Assembly (NCBI RefSeq): GCF_014268505.2
Contig: NZ_JABWQP020000001.1
Location: 372,001-436,000, forward strand
Direction: 5' to 3'
Length of the DNA stretch: 64,000 bases
Source: Pseudomonas khorasanensis
GTDB taxonomy: Bacteria > Pseudomonadota > Gammaproteobacteria > Pseudomonadales > Pseudomonadaceae
Shown: positions 25,021-33,079 of the stretch, piece after piece
How the letters are laid out: each line of letters starts with the position of its first letter
How positions within the stretch are numbered: the stretch's first letter is position 1
Position numbers and translations under genes: made by a program
Notes under the pieces: generated by a model
What the model saw: only the letters and a program-made list of their open reading frames with translations
What the model was told of the DNA's origin: nothing
Databases searched by the model: none

Positions 25021-25051
25021 GCAAAAAGCCCGGCGCTACAGCTTCGGGCTC
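25021..25051 (-). terminator. Possible attenuator/terminator hairpin upstream of prc
   Basis: On the minus strand AGCCCG (25050-25045) pairs with CGGGCT (25032-25027) followed by five T. It lies between the divergent prc and quinone reductase genes, reading toward prc. It could stop antisense transcripts or attenuate prc. Confidence 0.4.
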
Positions 25052-25076
25052 AGTCCAGACTCACTATGGAGGCACT

Positions 25077-26039
25077 GTGAAGGCATTGCAAGGCGTTGAA
25101 GGTCAAGTGGCATGGGTTGAAGAGCCGAGTCCTACATGTGATGTAGGACAAGTTCGCATTCGTGTGGCAGCAGCCGGCCTCAATCGCGCCGATTTATTAC
25201 AGAAGGCAGGACTTTATCCACCACCGCCGGGCGCCAGCCAGGTGCTCGGTCTTGAGTGTTCCGGGGTCATCAGCGAGGTCGGCGCGGGCTCGTCGTGGCA
25301 AGTTGGTGATCGGGTTTGCGCCTTGCTGGCCGGGGGCGGCATGGCTGAAGAAGTGGTCGTCGACGGACGGCATGTGCTGCCGGTCCCCGAAGGCGTTTCG
25401 CTGATCGAGGCGGCAGCATTGCCCGAGGTGTACGCCACCGTCTGGCTGAATGTGTTTCAACTTGCAGCACTGAAACCGGGTGAGAAAATTCTCCTGCACG
25501 CGGGCGCGAGTGGAATCGGTTCAGCTGCCATTCAGCTGTGCAAGGCGTTTGGCAATCCGTGCTGGGTCAGCGTCGGTTCCGCCGAACGCCTGGCTTACTG
25601 CGAAGCGCTGGGCGCGCAGGGCGGCGTGGTGCGCACAGATGGCATTGAGAGCCTGAGCGACTTCGGACCGTTCGATGTCATTCTCGATCCGGTGGGCGGC
25701 AATTATTCTGCGCTCAACCTCAAGCTGATGGCGCTCGACGGGCGTTGGGTGTTGATCGGTTTGATGGGCGGGCGAGAGGCGAAGCTGGACCTGGCGCAGG
25801 TGTTGGGCAAGCGCGTGCAGTTGCTCGGTTCGACATTGCGCAGCCGTGACGATCAGTTCAAGGCGGATCTGCTGAGCGATCTGGGTCAGCATGTGTGGCC
25901 ACTGTTTGCCGAGGGTCGCTTGCGTCCGCAGTTGGCCAGGGCGTTCCCGGTGAAGGATGCCGAGGCGGCATTTGCCGAACTGGCGAGTAATACGGTGGCG
26001 GGCAAGTTGGTGTTGGTGATTGACGATAGCTTGAGCTGA
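25077..26039 (+). CDS. NAD(P)H:quinone oxidoreductase, zinc-free MDR family
   Basis: 320 residues from GTG 25077, with GGAGG five bases upstream. Medium-chain dehydrogenase fold of the quinone reductase/PIG3 branch: GroES-like N-terminus with AAAGLNRADLLQKAGLYPPP and GLECSGVI, and a Rossmann segment with ILLHAGASGIGSAAIQLCKA. No structural-zinc cysteine cluster is seen. Predicted NADPH-dependent reduction of quinones or enones in the cytoplasm. Divergent from prc, alone in its transcript. Confidence 0.9.
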   Translation: MKALQGVEGQVAWVEEPSPTCDVGQVRIRVAAAGLNRADLLQKAGLYPPPPGASQVLGLECSGVISEVGAGSSWQVGDRVCALLAGGGMAEEVVVDGRHVLPVPEGVSLIEAAALPEVYATVWLNVFQLAALKPGEKILLHAGASGIGSAAIQLCKAFGNPCWVSVGSAERLAYCEALGAQGGVVRTDGIESLSDFGPFDVILDPVGGNYSALNLKLMALDGRWVLIGLMGGREAKLDLAQVLGKRVQLLGSTLRSRDDQFKADLLSDLGQHVWPLFAEGRLRPQLARAFPVKDAEAAFAELASNTVAGKLVLVIDDSLS

Positions 26040-26074
26040 GAACCACGGCATAAATCAAGCGCCCCTCACCCAAA

Positions 26075-26095
26075 CCCTCTCCCAAAGGGAGAGGG
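26075..26095. terminator. CCCTCTCCC hairpin after the quinone reductase gene
   Basis: CCCTCTCCC (26075-26083), AAA, GGGAGAGGG (26087-26095); a perfect 9-bp stem without T-tract. A recurrent Pseudomonas intergenic hairpin; between convergent genes. Confidence 0.55.
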
Positions 26096-26178
26096 GACCG
26101 ACCGTGTTGTTTTATCGAGTTACGCCGACCTGAAGCATGGAGTTGAATTCAGGTGATGCCCACCGGATTAAATCTTCG

Positions 26179-26832
26179 TCATTTCCAGTGATGGATCGGC
26201 CACCCGGCTTTCTCGGCGTGCTCAAGCAGCACCGGATCCGGGTTGACCACATGGGGGAAATCCACTTTCAGCAACAACGGCAGATCATTGCGTGAGTCGG
26301 AATAGAAACTCGCGCCTTCCAGATTTTCCTCTTCGGCGTCCAGCCATTCCAGCAAACGGTTGATCTTGCCTTCGCGGTAGGTCAGGGTGCCAACGGTGTT
26401 GCCGCTGTACACGCCGTGGGCGACCTCCAATTCAATCCCCAGAATCTCGTCAATGCCCAGTCGATCGGCAATCGGTCTGACCAGGTGCGTGCCCGAGGCC
26501 GATATCACCAGAATCCGGTCGCCCGCCTTGCGATGGGCGGCGATGGTTTTGGTCGCGTCACTGAAGATGATCGGTTCGATGAAGTCCTCGACCCATGGAC
26601 CGACCAGGTGATCGATTTCTTCCGGCGTCCGGCCAATCAGCGGCTCGAGGCTGAAGTCCATGTACTCTTCCATGCGCAATTCGCCACGGCTGTAGGCGTC
26701 CATCAGTTCATTGTTCCGGCGCATGAACGACTCGGGATCAACCCAGCCCAGGCGCCCCATCTGCTCGCTCCAGAGGGTGGCGCAGTCGCCGTGGATCAGG
26801 GTTTCGTCCAGATCAAAAATTGCCAGGGCCAT
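26179..26832 (-). CDS. HAD-IB family phosphatase (SerB-like)
   Basis: 217 residues. HAD motif I FDLDETLIHGD (Asp7 nucleophile, Asp9 acid), motif II VISASGTH, Lys of motif III near EGKIN, motif IV YSDSRNDLPLL. The long cap between residues 15 and 90 places it in subfamily IB with SerB and related phosphomonoesterases. Cytoplasmic. It lies downstream of the ABC importer operon, 110 bases and one repeat away; a dephosphorylation step on imported substrate is possible. Exact substrate unknown. Confidence 0.88.
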   Translation of the reverse strand: MALAIFDLDETLIHGDCATLWSEQMGRLGWVDPESFMRRNNELMDAYSRGELRMEEYMDFSLEPLIGRTPEEIDHLVGPWVEDFIEPIIFSDATKTIAAHRKAGDRILVISASGTHLVRPIADRLGIDEILGIELEVAHGVYSGNTVGTLTYREGKINRLLEWLDAEEENLEGASFYSDSRNDLPLLLKVDFPHVVNPDPVLLEHAEKAGWPIHHWK

Positions 26833-26848
26833 CGGTTCTCTCCGAGAA

Positions 26849-26942
26849 CAGCTTCAAGCCATGAGCTTCAAGCTGCAAGAATTGGAATCAAGTACGCCGC
26901 AGTCTACAACTTGAAGCTTGTAGCTCGAAGCTTGCAGCTGCT
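26849..26942. repeat. GCTTCAAGCTGCAAG inverted repeat
   Basis: Degenerate copies of AGCTTCAAGCTGCAAG (26850-26880) face CTTGAAGCTTGTAGCTCGAA and CTTGCAGCTG (26910-26940). A common Pseudomonas intergenic repeat, here filling the gap between the ABC ATPase stop and the HAD gene. Confidence 0.7.
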
Positions 26943-26943
26943 T

Positions 26944-27933
26944 TTAAGCTACCTCACACAGGGCCGTCGGATCGATGGACAGTGCCAGGCGTTGTCCATC
27001 GGGATGCAGGTCAGCGGCCGAGCGATTGAGCACATCGACCACCAGCTCGACTCCGCGCGCTTCGACCCGATAGCGAATCACGTTACCGAGCAGGCTGTGG
27101 CTGCGGATCTGCGCATCAAGTTCGCCGTTGAGGCTCAGTTCGATGGCCTCCGGACGGATAGCAATGCGGTGATTGATCGGCCGCTGCAACAGCTTTGAGG
27201 CAGCTTCGGCGTCGAGCAGGTTGTAGTTGCCAATGAAACCGGCGGCGAACACATCGACCGGCGCGGTGTAGAGGGTTTCGGCGTCGCCGCTTTGTACGAT
27301 TTTTCCCTGATTCATCAGGAAAATCCGGTCTGACATCGTCAGTGCTTCTTCCTGATCGTGGGTGACAAAGATCGTGGTCAGGCCGAGTTCGCGCTGGATC
27401 TGGCGGATCTGCTCACGCAGGTGTTTACGGATTCGTGCATCGAGCGCCGACAGCGGTTCATCAAGCAGCAACAGGCGTGGGCGGGTCACCAGTGAACGGG
27501 CGAGGGCGACGCGCTGGCATTGACCGCCAGACAATTGATGCGGATAGCGGCCGGCGAAGTCGTTGAGTTCCACCAGCTTCAACACTTCGGACACGCGTTT
27601 CTGGGTGTCATCGGCGTTGACCTTTTGCATGCGCAGGCCGAAGGCGACGTTCTTTTCGACCGTCATGTTGGGAAACAGCGCATAGCTCTGAAACACCATG
27701 CCGATGCCGCGCTTCTGCGGGCTCAACGGCACGATATCGACACCGTCGAGAAGGATCTGGCCACCATCCACTGGCGTCAGCCCGGCGATGCAACGCAACA
27801 GAGTCGACTTGCCGCACCCGGATGGACCGAGCAGCGTGACGAATTCGCCCTTGTTGATTTCGCAATCGATGTCACTGAACACCGGGGTGCCCGCATAACT
27901 TTTTTGAAGATGCCGGACGCTGACGTAGCTCAT
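26944..27933 (-). CDS. ABC importer ATPase
   Basis: 329 residues. Walker A GPSGCGKSTLL, Q-loop VFQSYALFPNMTV, signature LSGGQCQRVALARSL, Walker B RLLLLDEPLSALD, switch His in VTHDQEEALT. After residue 235 or so a TOBE-type C-terminal domain. This is the PotA/FbpC/PhnT style of ATPase for small organic or metal substrates. Start overlaps the permease stop (ATGA at 27930-27933). Confidence 0.93.
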   Translation of the reverse strand: MSYVSVRHLQKSYAGTPVFSDIDCEINKGEFVTLLGPSGCGKSTLLRCIAGLTPVDGGQILLDGVDIVPLSPQKRGIGMVFQSYALFPNMTVEKNVAFGLRMQKVNADDTQKRVSEVLKLVELNDFAGRYPHQLSGGQCQRVALARSLVTRPRLLLLDEPLSALDARIRKHLREQIRQIQRELGLTTIFVTHDQEEALTMSDRIFLMNQGKIVQSGDAETLYTAPVDVFAAGFIGNYNLLDAEAASKLLQRPINHRIAIRPEAIELSLNGELDAQIRSHSLLGNVIRYRVEARGVELVVDVLNRSAADLHPDGQRLALSIDPTALCEVA

Positions 27934-28730
27934 TCGCTCTTGTCCTTGTTCAAGATGTTGGCGATCCAGGTCAGGACCAGCACGAAAAAGAAGTACGAAA
28001 TGACCAGTGCACTGGTGAAGTGGCCGCTGGTGTTGCGCATGTTGTTCAGATAAACCTGCAAGGTTTCATAGCGGGTGCCGACGAGGATGTTGGCGAACAC
28101 GAATTCACCGAACAGGAACGAGAACGACAGCAGCAGCGCCACCATCAGGCCTTTGCGCAGGTTCGGCAGCACCACCAGAAACGCCGCTTGAAAAGTACTG
28201 GCGCCGAGCAGTTGCGCGGCGTCCATCAGGTCACGCAGATTGATCGCTTGCAGGTTATTGGTGATCGCCCGGTACATGAAGGGCAGGGCCACGGTGAAGT
28301 AGCAGCCGATCAGAATCCACGGCGTGCCGACCATCGCCATCGGCCCTGAACCGTAGAGCTGCAACAGCCCCACCGAGGACACCACCGGCGGCACTGCGAA
28401 GGGCAGCAGGATGAGGATGTTCATCAGCGCATCGAGTTTGGGGAAGTAGTAATGGACGACAAACAGCAACGGCAGGATCAGCACCACTGACAGCACCAGG
28501 GCACCGACACAGACGATCAGCGACTGGCCGAATGCATGCAAAAAGCGCGGGTCGCTCCACAGCTGGATGTACCACTTGAAGGTAAAGCCGCTGGGCAGAA
28601 TGGTCGCCGACCAACTACTGGCGATCGAATAAACCAGCGTGCCCACGAGTGGCAACAGGAGGATCGCGAACAGCAGATAAACCACGACGCGGTGGTAGAC
28701 GCCGGCCGGGCCGGATTCAGCGCGAGACAT
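27930..28730 (-). CDS. ABC importer permease, second subunit
   Basis: 266 residues, six helices, binding-protein-dependent permease of the PotC/PhnV type. The EAA-like coupling loop is seen as NLRDLMDAAQLLGASTFQAA. Overlaps the preceding permease by 14 bases and the ATPase by four, so all three are translated together. Confidence 0.92.
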   Translation of the reverse strand: MSRAESGPAGVYHRVVVYLLFAILLLPLVGTLVYSIASSWSATILPSGFTFKWYIQLWSDPRFLHAFGQSLIVCVGALVLSVVLILPLLFVVHYYFPKLDALMNILILLPFAVPPVVSSVGLLQLYGSGPMAMVGTPWILIGCYFTVALPFMYRAITNNLQAINLRDLMDAAQLLGASTFQAAFLVVLPNLRKGLMVALLLSFSFLFGEFVFANILVGTRYETLQVYLNNMRNTSGHFTSALVISYFFFVLVLTWIANILNKDKSE

Positions 28731-29553
28731 GGTAGCTCCTCTTCAACAGCAGTTGATGCACGACGGTGACGATGGTCATCAGCGCCACGAGCACCACGGC
28801 CAGTGCGCTGGCGAGGTTCGGATCAAGCGAAATATCGCCCGATACCATCGCCGCGATGCGAATTGGCAGCACGTTGAAATTGCCGGTGGTCAGCGCATAA
28901 ACCGTGGCGTAGGCGCCAAGAGCGTTGGCCAGCAGGATGACGAAGGTGCCGAGCAAAGCCGGAGTCAGCACGGGCAGACCGATGTGCCGCCAGAACTGCC
29001 AGCCGTTGGCGCCGAGCAGCGCGGCGGACTCGCGCCAGTCTTCACGCAAGGCGTCAAAGGCCGGGTAAAGCAGCAGCACACCGAGGGGAATCTGGAAGTA
29101 GGTGTAGAGGATGATCAATCCGGTTTTGGAGTACAGGTTGAAGTCCTGAATGATCCCCGTCTGCTTCAGCATGATGGTGATGCTGCCGTTGAAACCGAGC
29201 AGGATGATGAATGCGAACGCCAGTGGCACGCCGGCGAAGTTGCTGGTCATGTTGGCGAAGGCATTCACAAAATTGCGCAGTTTCGAATCGACCCGACGCA
29301 GCGAGTAAGCCCCGAGCACCGCGATGATGATGCCGAATACGCTCGACCAGAAACTGATCTCCAGGCTGTACTGGATTGCCTGCCGATAGAACTTCGAACT
29401 AAACACCTTGCTGAAGTTGGCGAAGCCCCAGCCGGACTCTTCCGATTGCAGGCTGTTGATCATCACCCAGACCAGCGGGGCGATTTCGAACACGATAAAG
29501 AAAAGTGCGAAGGGCACGAGGCACAGGGCGGCGAGCCACTTGGCGCGAGTCAT
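28717..29553 (-). CDS. ABC importer permease, first subunit
   Basis: 278 residues from ATG 29553 (MTRAKWLAALCLVPF); the longer frame to 29616 would overlap the phosphohydrolase and is not preferred, though GTG 29562 is possible. Six helices, EAA loop DWRESAALLGANGWQFWRHI. PotB/PhnU type. Starts six bases after the phosphohydrolase stop. Confidence 0.9.
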   Translation of the reverse strand: MTRAKWLAALCLVPFALFFIVFEIAPLVWVMINSLQSEESGWGFANFSKVFSSKFYRQAIQYSLEISFWSSVFGIIIAVLGAYSLRRVDSKLRNFVNAFANMTSNFAGVPLAFAFIILLGFNGSITIMLKQTGIIQDFNLYSKTGLIILYTYFQIPLGVLLLYPAFDALREDWRESAALLGANGWQFWRHIGLPVLTPALLGTFVILLANALGAYATVYALTTGNFNVLPIRIAAMVSGDISLDPNLASALAVVLVALMTIVTVVHQLLLKRSYHVSR

Positions 29554-29558
29554 GGCAT

Positions 29559-30365
29559 TCACTTGAGCAGCTCCCGGCACACAGGTTTGTCGTGGGGCAC
29601 GCCGAGCAATTCGCAAATCGTGCCGCAGAGCTCGGTCTGCTTCGGTGTGGCGTCAGGGTTCAGACTGAAGGCATCGCCAAGGACGAACAGCGGAACCTGG
29701 CGTTCTTCCGGCAGCAGGCCGTTGTGTGAGCGGTCGTTGTTCATGCCGTGATCGGCGGTCACCAGTACCTGATATCCAGCGTCGAGCCACGTATGCAGAT
29801 AATCGGCGAGGATGATGTCTGCCGAGCGCGCGCTGTTGCGGTATTGCGACGAGTCGAGGCCGTGTTTGTGGCCGGCGTCGTCGATGTTCATCGGATGGAT
29901 CAGTAGAAAATCCGGCGCGTGGCGAAGACGCAGGTTTTCTGCGTCGGCGAACAGGTGCGAATCGGGGTAATGATCGTGCCAGTAGAAATGGCCGTGCTGG
30001 ATCGGCAGCGAGGGATCGTCGGTGTGTCGGTCGCGGGCGGCCACGAACGGCGAACGGTTGTAGAGCTCGCTGACCCAGTGATAGGCCGCGGCGGCAGTCG
30101 TCAGGCCGGCGTCGCGGGCGTAGTGATAGATGCTGCGCTGACTGGACAAGCGCGAGACGCTGTTGTGGACAATGCCGCTGTCGATGGGCGGCACGCCGGT
30201 GAGGATGCATTCGTAAAGCGGTCGGGACAGGGCGGGCAGTTCGCATTCCAGCTGATAGAGCGCTGCGCGTCCCGCGCCGACGTAAGCCTGCAGATGCCCC
30301 ATGGCGTGACGCGCGACCTCGTAATTGAGGCCGTCGAGCACGACAAGGATGACGTTGTGCTTCAT
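29559..30365 (-). CDS. Alkaline phosphatase/NPP-superfamily phosphohydrolase
   Basis: 268 residues. Metal and nucleophile set of the superfamily: Asp11 in VVLDGLN, Thr56 in ECILTGVPP, Asp162/163 and His166 in NIDDAGHKHGLDS, Asp205-His206 in VTADHGMNND, His214. Smaller than PhoA and without signal peptide, so cytoplasmic. It hydrolyses phosphate mono- or diesters, or possibly phosphonates (phosphonoacetate hydrolase is in this superfamily). Embedded between binding protein and permease genes, it probably acts on what the ABC system imports. Confidence 0.85.
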   Translation of the reverse strand: MKHNVILVVLDGLNYEVARHAMGHLQAYVGAGRAALYQLECELPALSRPLYECILTGVPPIDSGIVHNSVSRLSSQRSIYHYARDAGLTTAAAAYHWVSELYNRSPFVAARDRHTDDPSLPIQHGHFYWHDHYPDSHLFADAENLRLRHAPDFLLIHPMNIDDAGHKHGLDSSQYRNSARSADIILADYLHTWLDAGYQVLVTADHGMNNDRSHNGLLPEERQVPLFVLGDAFSLNPDATPKQTELCGTICELLGVPHDKPVCRELLK

Positions 30366-30400
30366 AGGGGCAAGAACTCCGAAAACAAATCTGGAACCAA

Positions 30401-30446
30401 CCTGTGTAGGAGCCGCCGCGGCCCGAGCCTTCGGCAGCTCCTACAG
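30401..30446. repeat. GTAGGAGC palindrome (third repeat type)
   Basis: CTGTGTAGGAGCCGCCG and CGGCAGCTCCTACAG form an imperfect palindrome between the binding-protein stop and the phosphohydrolase start. It belongs to the same class of intergenic elements as the REPs but with another core. As an RNA stem it could make the binding protein transcript more abundant than the rest of the operon. Confidence 0.65.
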
Positions 30447-30454
30447 ATGAATAA

Positions 30455-31522
30455 TTACTTCATCTCGACGATGACTTCTTCGTTCCACTGCTGTGGCAGA
30501 GCTTTGGAGGTCTTTTCCCACGCATCAGCATCCTTGATCGGGGTGACCTTCTTGTATTGCTCGTTTGGCAGCAACTTGGCTTTCACGTCTTCGGGCAGTT
30601 GCAGGTGTTCGGCGCGGATCGGCCGGGCGTTGCCACGGGCGAGGTTGGTCTGGCCGGCGTCGCTGAAGATGTATTCGCGGGTCAGCTTGGCGGCGTTCGG
30701 GTTTTTTGCATACTTGTTGATGATGGTGGTGTAGCCGGAAATCACCGAGCCGTCGGACGGGATCAGCACGACATAATCATCCGGATTGGCCATCTTCGCC
30801 TTGTAGCTCAGGCCGTTGAAGTCCCAGACCACACCGACTTCGATCTCGCCTTTTTCCATGGTGGCGATGGTCGGGTTGGCCATCGACAAGCGACCCTGTT
30901 TGGCGATGTCGGCGAACAACAGCAGGGCAGGTTTGATGTTCTTCTCGTCACCACCGTTGGCCAGTGCAGCGGCGAGGACGCCATTGGCGGCCTGGGCGGC
31001 GGTGCTCACGTCACCGATGGAGACCTTGTATTTACCGCTTTTCAGGTCAGCCCACTTGGTCGGTACTTCCGAACCATGCAGCAGCTTCTTGTTGACGATG
31101 AAAGCGATAGTGCCGGTGTAGGCCAGCGCCCAGTTGCCGTCCTTGTCCTTGGCCCAGTCCGGGACCTGGTCCCAGGTGCTTGGCTTGTAGGGTTGCACCA
31201 CGCCTTGCTTGACCGCGATCGGGCCGAAGGCGGCACCGACATCGCCGATGTCGGCCGTGGCGTTGTCTTTTTCGGCGGCAAACTTGGCGATTTCCTGGGC
31301 CGAACTCATGTCGGTGTCGATGTGCTTCAGGCCGTATTTTTTGGCCAGGTCTTCCCAGGTGCCTTTCCAGTTGGCCCAGTCATCGGGCATGCCGACGCTG
31401 TTCACAGCGCCTTCCGCCTTCGCAGCGGCTTCGAGGGTTTTCAGATCGGTGTCTGCCGCCATGGCGGTGGTGCACATGGCAATGGTCGAGCCTAACAGTG
31501 TTGCCAGGAAAAGCTGTTTCAT
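30455..31522 (-). CDS. ABC importer periplasmic substrate-binding protein
   Basis: 355 residues with a clear signal peptide (MKQLFLATLLGSTIAMCTTA, cut after AMA). Family-6 type (PotD/FbpA/AfuA-like) binding protein: FIVNKKLLHGSEVPTKWADL and VGVVWDFNGLSYKAKM are typical. Head gene of the operon that runs to the ATPase. Ligand unknown; a phosphorylated or phosphonate compound fits the neighbouring hydrolases and the UTRA regulator. Confidence 0.9.
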   Translation of the reverse strand: MKQLFLATLLGSTIAMCTTAMAADTDLKTLEAAAKAEGAVNSVGMPDDWANWKGTWEDLAKKYGLKHIDTDMSSAQEIAKFAAEKDNATADIGDVGAAFGPIAVKQGVVQPYKPSTWDQVPDWAKDKDGNWALAYTGTIAFIVNKKLLHGSEVPTKWADLKSGKYKVSIGDVSTAAQAANGVLAAALANGGDEKNIKPALLLFADIAKQGRLSMANPTIATMEKGEIEVGVVWDFNGLSYKAKMANPDDYVVLIPSDGSVISGYTTIINKYAKNPNAAKLTREYIFSDAGQTNLARGNARPIRAEHLQLPEDVKAKLLPNEQYKKVTPIKDADAWEKTSKALPQQWNEEVIVEMK

Positions 31523-31567
31523 TCTTAAGCTCCTTGGTCGTGTTCAACGCTGCGATTGCGGATTGTG

Positions 31568-31581
31568 TTGGTCTAGGTCAG
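31568..31581. promoter_or_regulatory. Operator-like site before the ABC operon
   Basis: TTGGTCTAGGTCAG, matching TGGTCTAG(A)CCA at 10 of 12 positions, about 45 bases upstream of the binding-protein start. A second copy precedes the divergent GntR gene. The stretch 31523-31872 otherwise holds only the divergent promoter region. Confidence 0.55.
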
Positions 31582-31845
31582 CAATACCTGAGCCAATTTA
31601 GGCGGGTTGGATGACACTTTGATGTCGATGGCCTCGTCTTGGGTCTTCTCCATGCCCGGGATCGGCGATTGCCAGCTAAGCGTAGACCATGGCGGAGCCC
31701 CGGCAGGCAGGGGACTTGGCCGATGTATTGCAAGCCGTGAGAGCGACCGTTCGGTAGTTTTGTCATCTGTCGGTCATCTGCACTGCCTAGGCTTGCAACA
31801 CAAGGCGTCGGTAGATATCTCGGTCGGTTTTGCCCCGAAACAGTG

Positions 31846-31859
31846 CTGGTCTAGTCCAG
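31846..31859. promoter_or_regulatory. Operator-like site before the GntR gene
   Basis: CTGGTCTAGTCCAG: near-palindrome, arms CTGG/CCAG around TCTAGT, 13 bases before the GntR start. TGGTCTAGACCA-type palindromes are known for HutC/PhnF-subfamily regulators, which is the family of the adjacent gene. Binding here would give autoregulation. Confidence 0.6.
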
Positions 31860-31872
31860 ATAGGTAACGTTG

Positions 31873-32586
31873 ATGCGTGATGAGGCAACCAAAGCGGTGA
31901 CAGCGATTGGCCAGGTACTGCAGGAGCAGCTCGATCACGGGTTGCTGGCGGCGGGCAGCAAATTGCCGGCTGAACGCAAGCTTAGTGAGTTGTTTGGAAC
32001 AACGCGGATCACGGTGCGTGAGGCATTGTTGCAGTTGGAGGCGCAGGGGCAGATTTATCGCGAGGAGCGGCGCGGCTGGTTCGTGTCGCCGCCGCGTCTG
32101 GCTTATAACCTGATGCAGCGCAGTCACTTTCACGCGATGGTCAGTGCACAAGGGCGCGAACCTTCGACCGAGGTGATTTCGGCGCGGTTGCAGCCGGCTT
32201 CGGCGGCCGTGTGTGCGTGGTTGCAGTTGCCGGCGTTGTCGAGCGTGATTCAGATTTGCCGGTCGCGGCGCATTGACGGGCGCCTGGTGCTGTATGTGGA
32301 GCACTATTTGAATCCGCAATTTTTTCCCGGGATTCTGGAGTTTGATTTGAATCAGTCGATTACCGAGCTGTATGCGCGGCATTACGATTTGCACTATGGG
32401 CGGGTGCGTTTCGAGATTGTGCCGACGGCGTTGTCGGTGGATGCGGCGGCCGCCTTGAGGGTGTCAGTGGGGAGTCCGGGGTTGCGGATTGCTCGGGTCA
32501 ATTATGATCAGCATGAGCGGTTGATTGATTGTGATCTGGAGTTTTGGCGGCATGATGCGATTCACGTAGGCGTTGATGTGGTTTGA
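31873..32586 (+). CDS. GntR-family regulator with UTRA domain (HutC/PhnF type)
   Basis: 237 residues from ATG 31873. N-terminal winged helix (LAAGSKLPAERKLSELFGTT, then ITVREALLQLEAQGQIYREE), then a UTRA effector domain from about residue 90 (TEVISARLQPA, ICRSRRIDGRLVLYVEHYLN). This family commonly senses histidine, GlcNAc-6-P or phosphonate-related ligands. Divergent from the ABC-phosphohydrolase operon and matched by two TGGTCTAG sites, so it is the likely controller of that operon. Confidence 0.92.
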   Translation: MRDEATKAVTAIGQVLQEQLDHGLLAAGSKLPAERKLSELFGTTRITVREALLQLEAQGQIYREERRGWFVSPPRLAYNLMQRSHFHAMVSAQGREPSTEVISARLQPASAAVCAWLQLPALSSVIQICRSRRIDGRLVLYVEHYLNPQFFPGILEFDLNQSITELYARHYDLHYGRVRFEIVPTALSVDAAAALRVSVGSPGLRIARVNYDQHERLIDCDLEFWRHDAIHVGVDVV

Positions 32587-32639
32587 GCTTGTTTGACCTT
32601 GGCGGCCTATGGGCCGACCAGGTTCTTTGGGTTTTGGGT

Positions 32640-33024
32640 GAATATCCGTTTCTGCGGGTGTTGCGGCTGGCGGTTCCGCTCTTACAGCGGGTCACTTTTT
32701 CAAACGCCGGAATGCCGGCCCAGCAAAAAGTAACCAAAAGGCTGTGCCCTGACGTTCGGCCCGCTCGCTGGGGCTCGGGGTTCCTTCGCTGCGGGATCGA
32801 TCCTGGCGCAGCGGCTCCGGTTTGCTTCGCTGCACCTACACTCGCTGTGTACGACTGCGTCGTACGGTCGCTTCGCTCCCACGCCCGGATCAATCCCTCC
32901 ACTCAGCCTGCCGACGGGCTTTAAGATCAAGAGCGGTACTCGAGCTTGCGCTCATTGTGTTGAGTGGGGCGGCTTTGCCGCTGGGGTGCTTTGCTTTTCT
33001 GTGGGAGCGAGCTTGCTCGCGATG
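32640..33024. repeat. Compound intergenic repeat block ending in a REP
   Basis: About 490 bases without a gene (32587-33079). It contains GGGTCACTTTTT facing AAAAAGTAACC (about 32691-32737) and then a GC-rich stretch with several ACGC/CGCTCGCTG motifs. I know this block as a multi-copy intergenic sequence in pseudomonads. At 33000-33024 there is a single unpaired REP (GTGGGAGCGAGCTTGCTCGC). Short open frames on both strands here look non-coding. Confidence 0.6.
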
Positions 33025-33079
33025 CATGGCGACGCAGTTTCCCTGGAGCAGCCTCGTTGCACTCGACAGCTCCTACAGG

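Noticed and set aside
32498..32930. Short frames on both strands in the repeat block
   Set aside because: They follow the repeat arms, lack starts with ribosome-binding sites, and have no family pattern.
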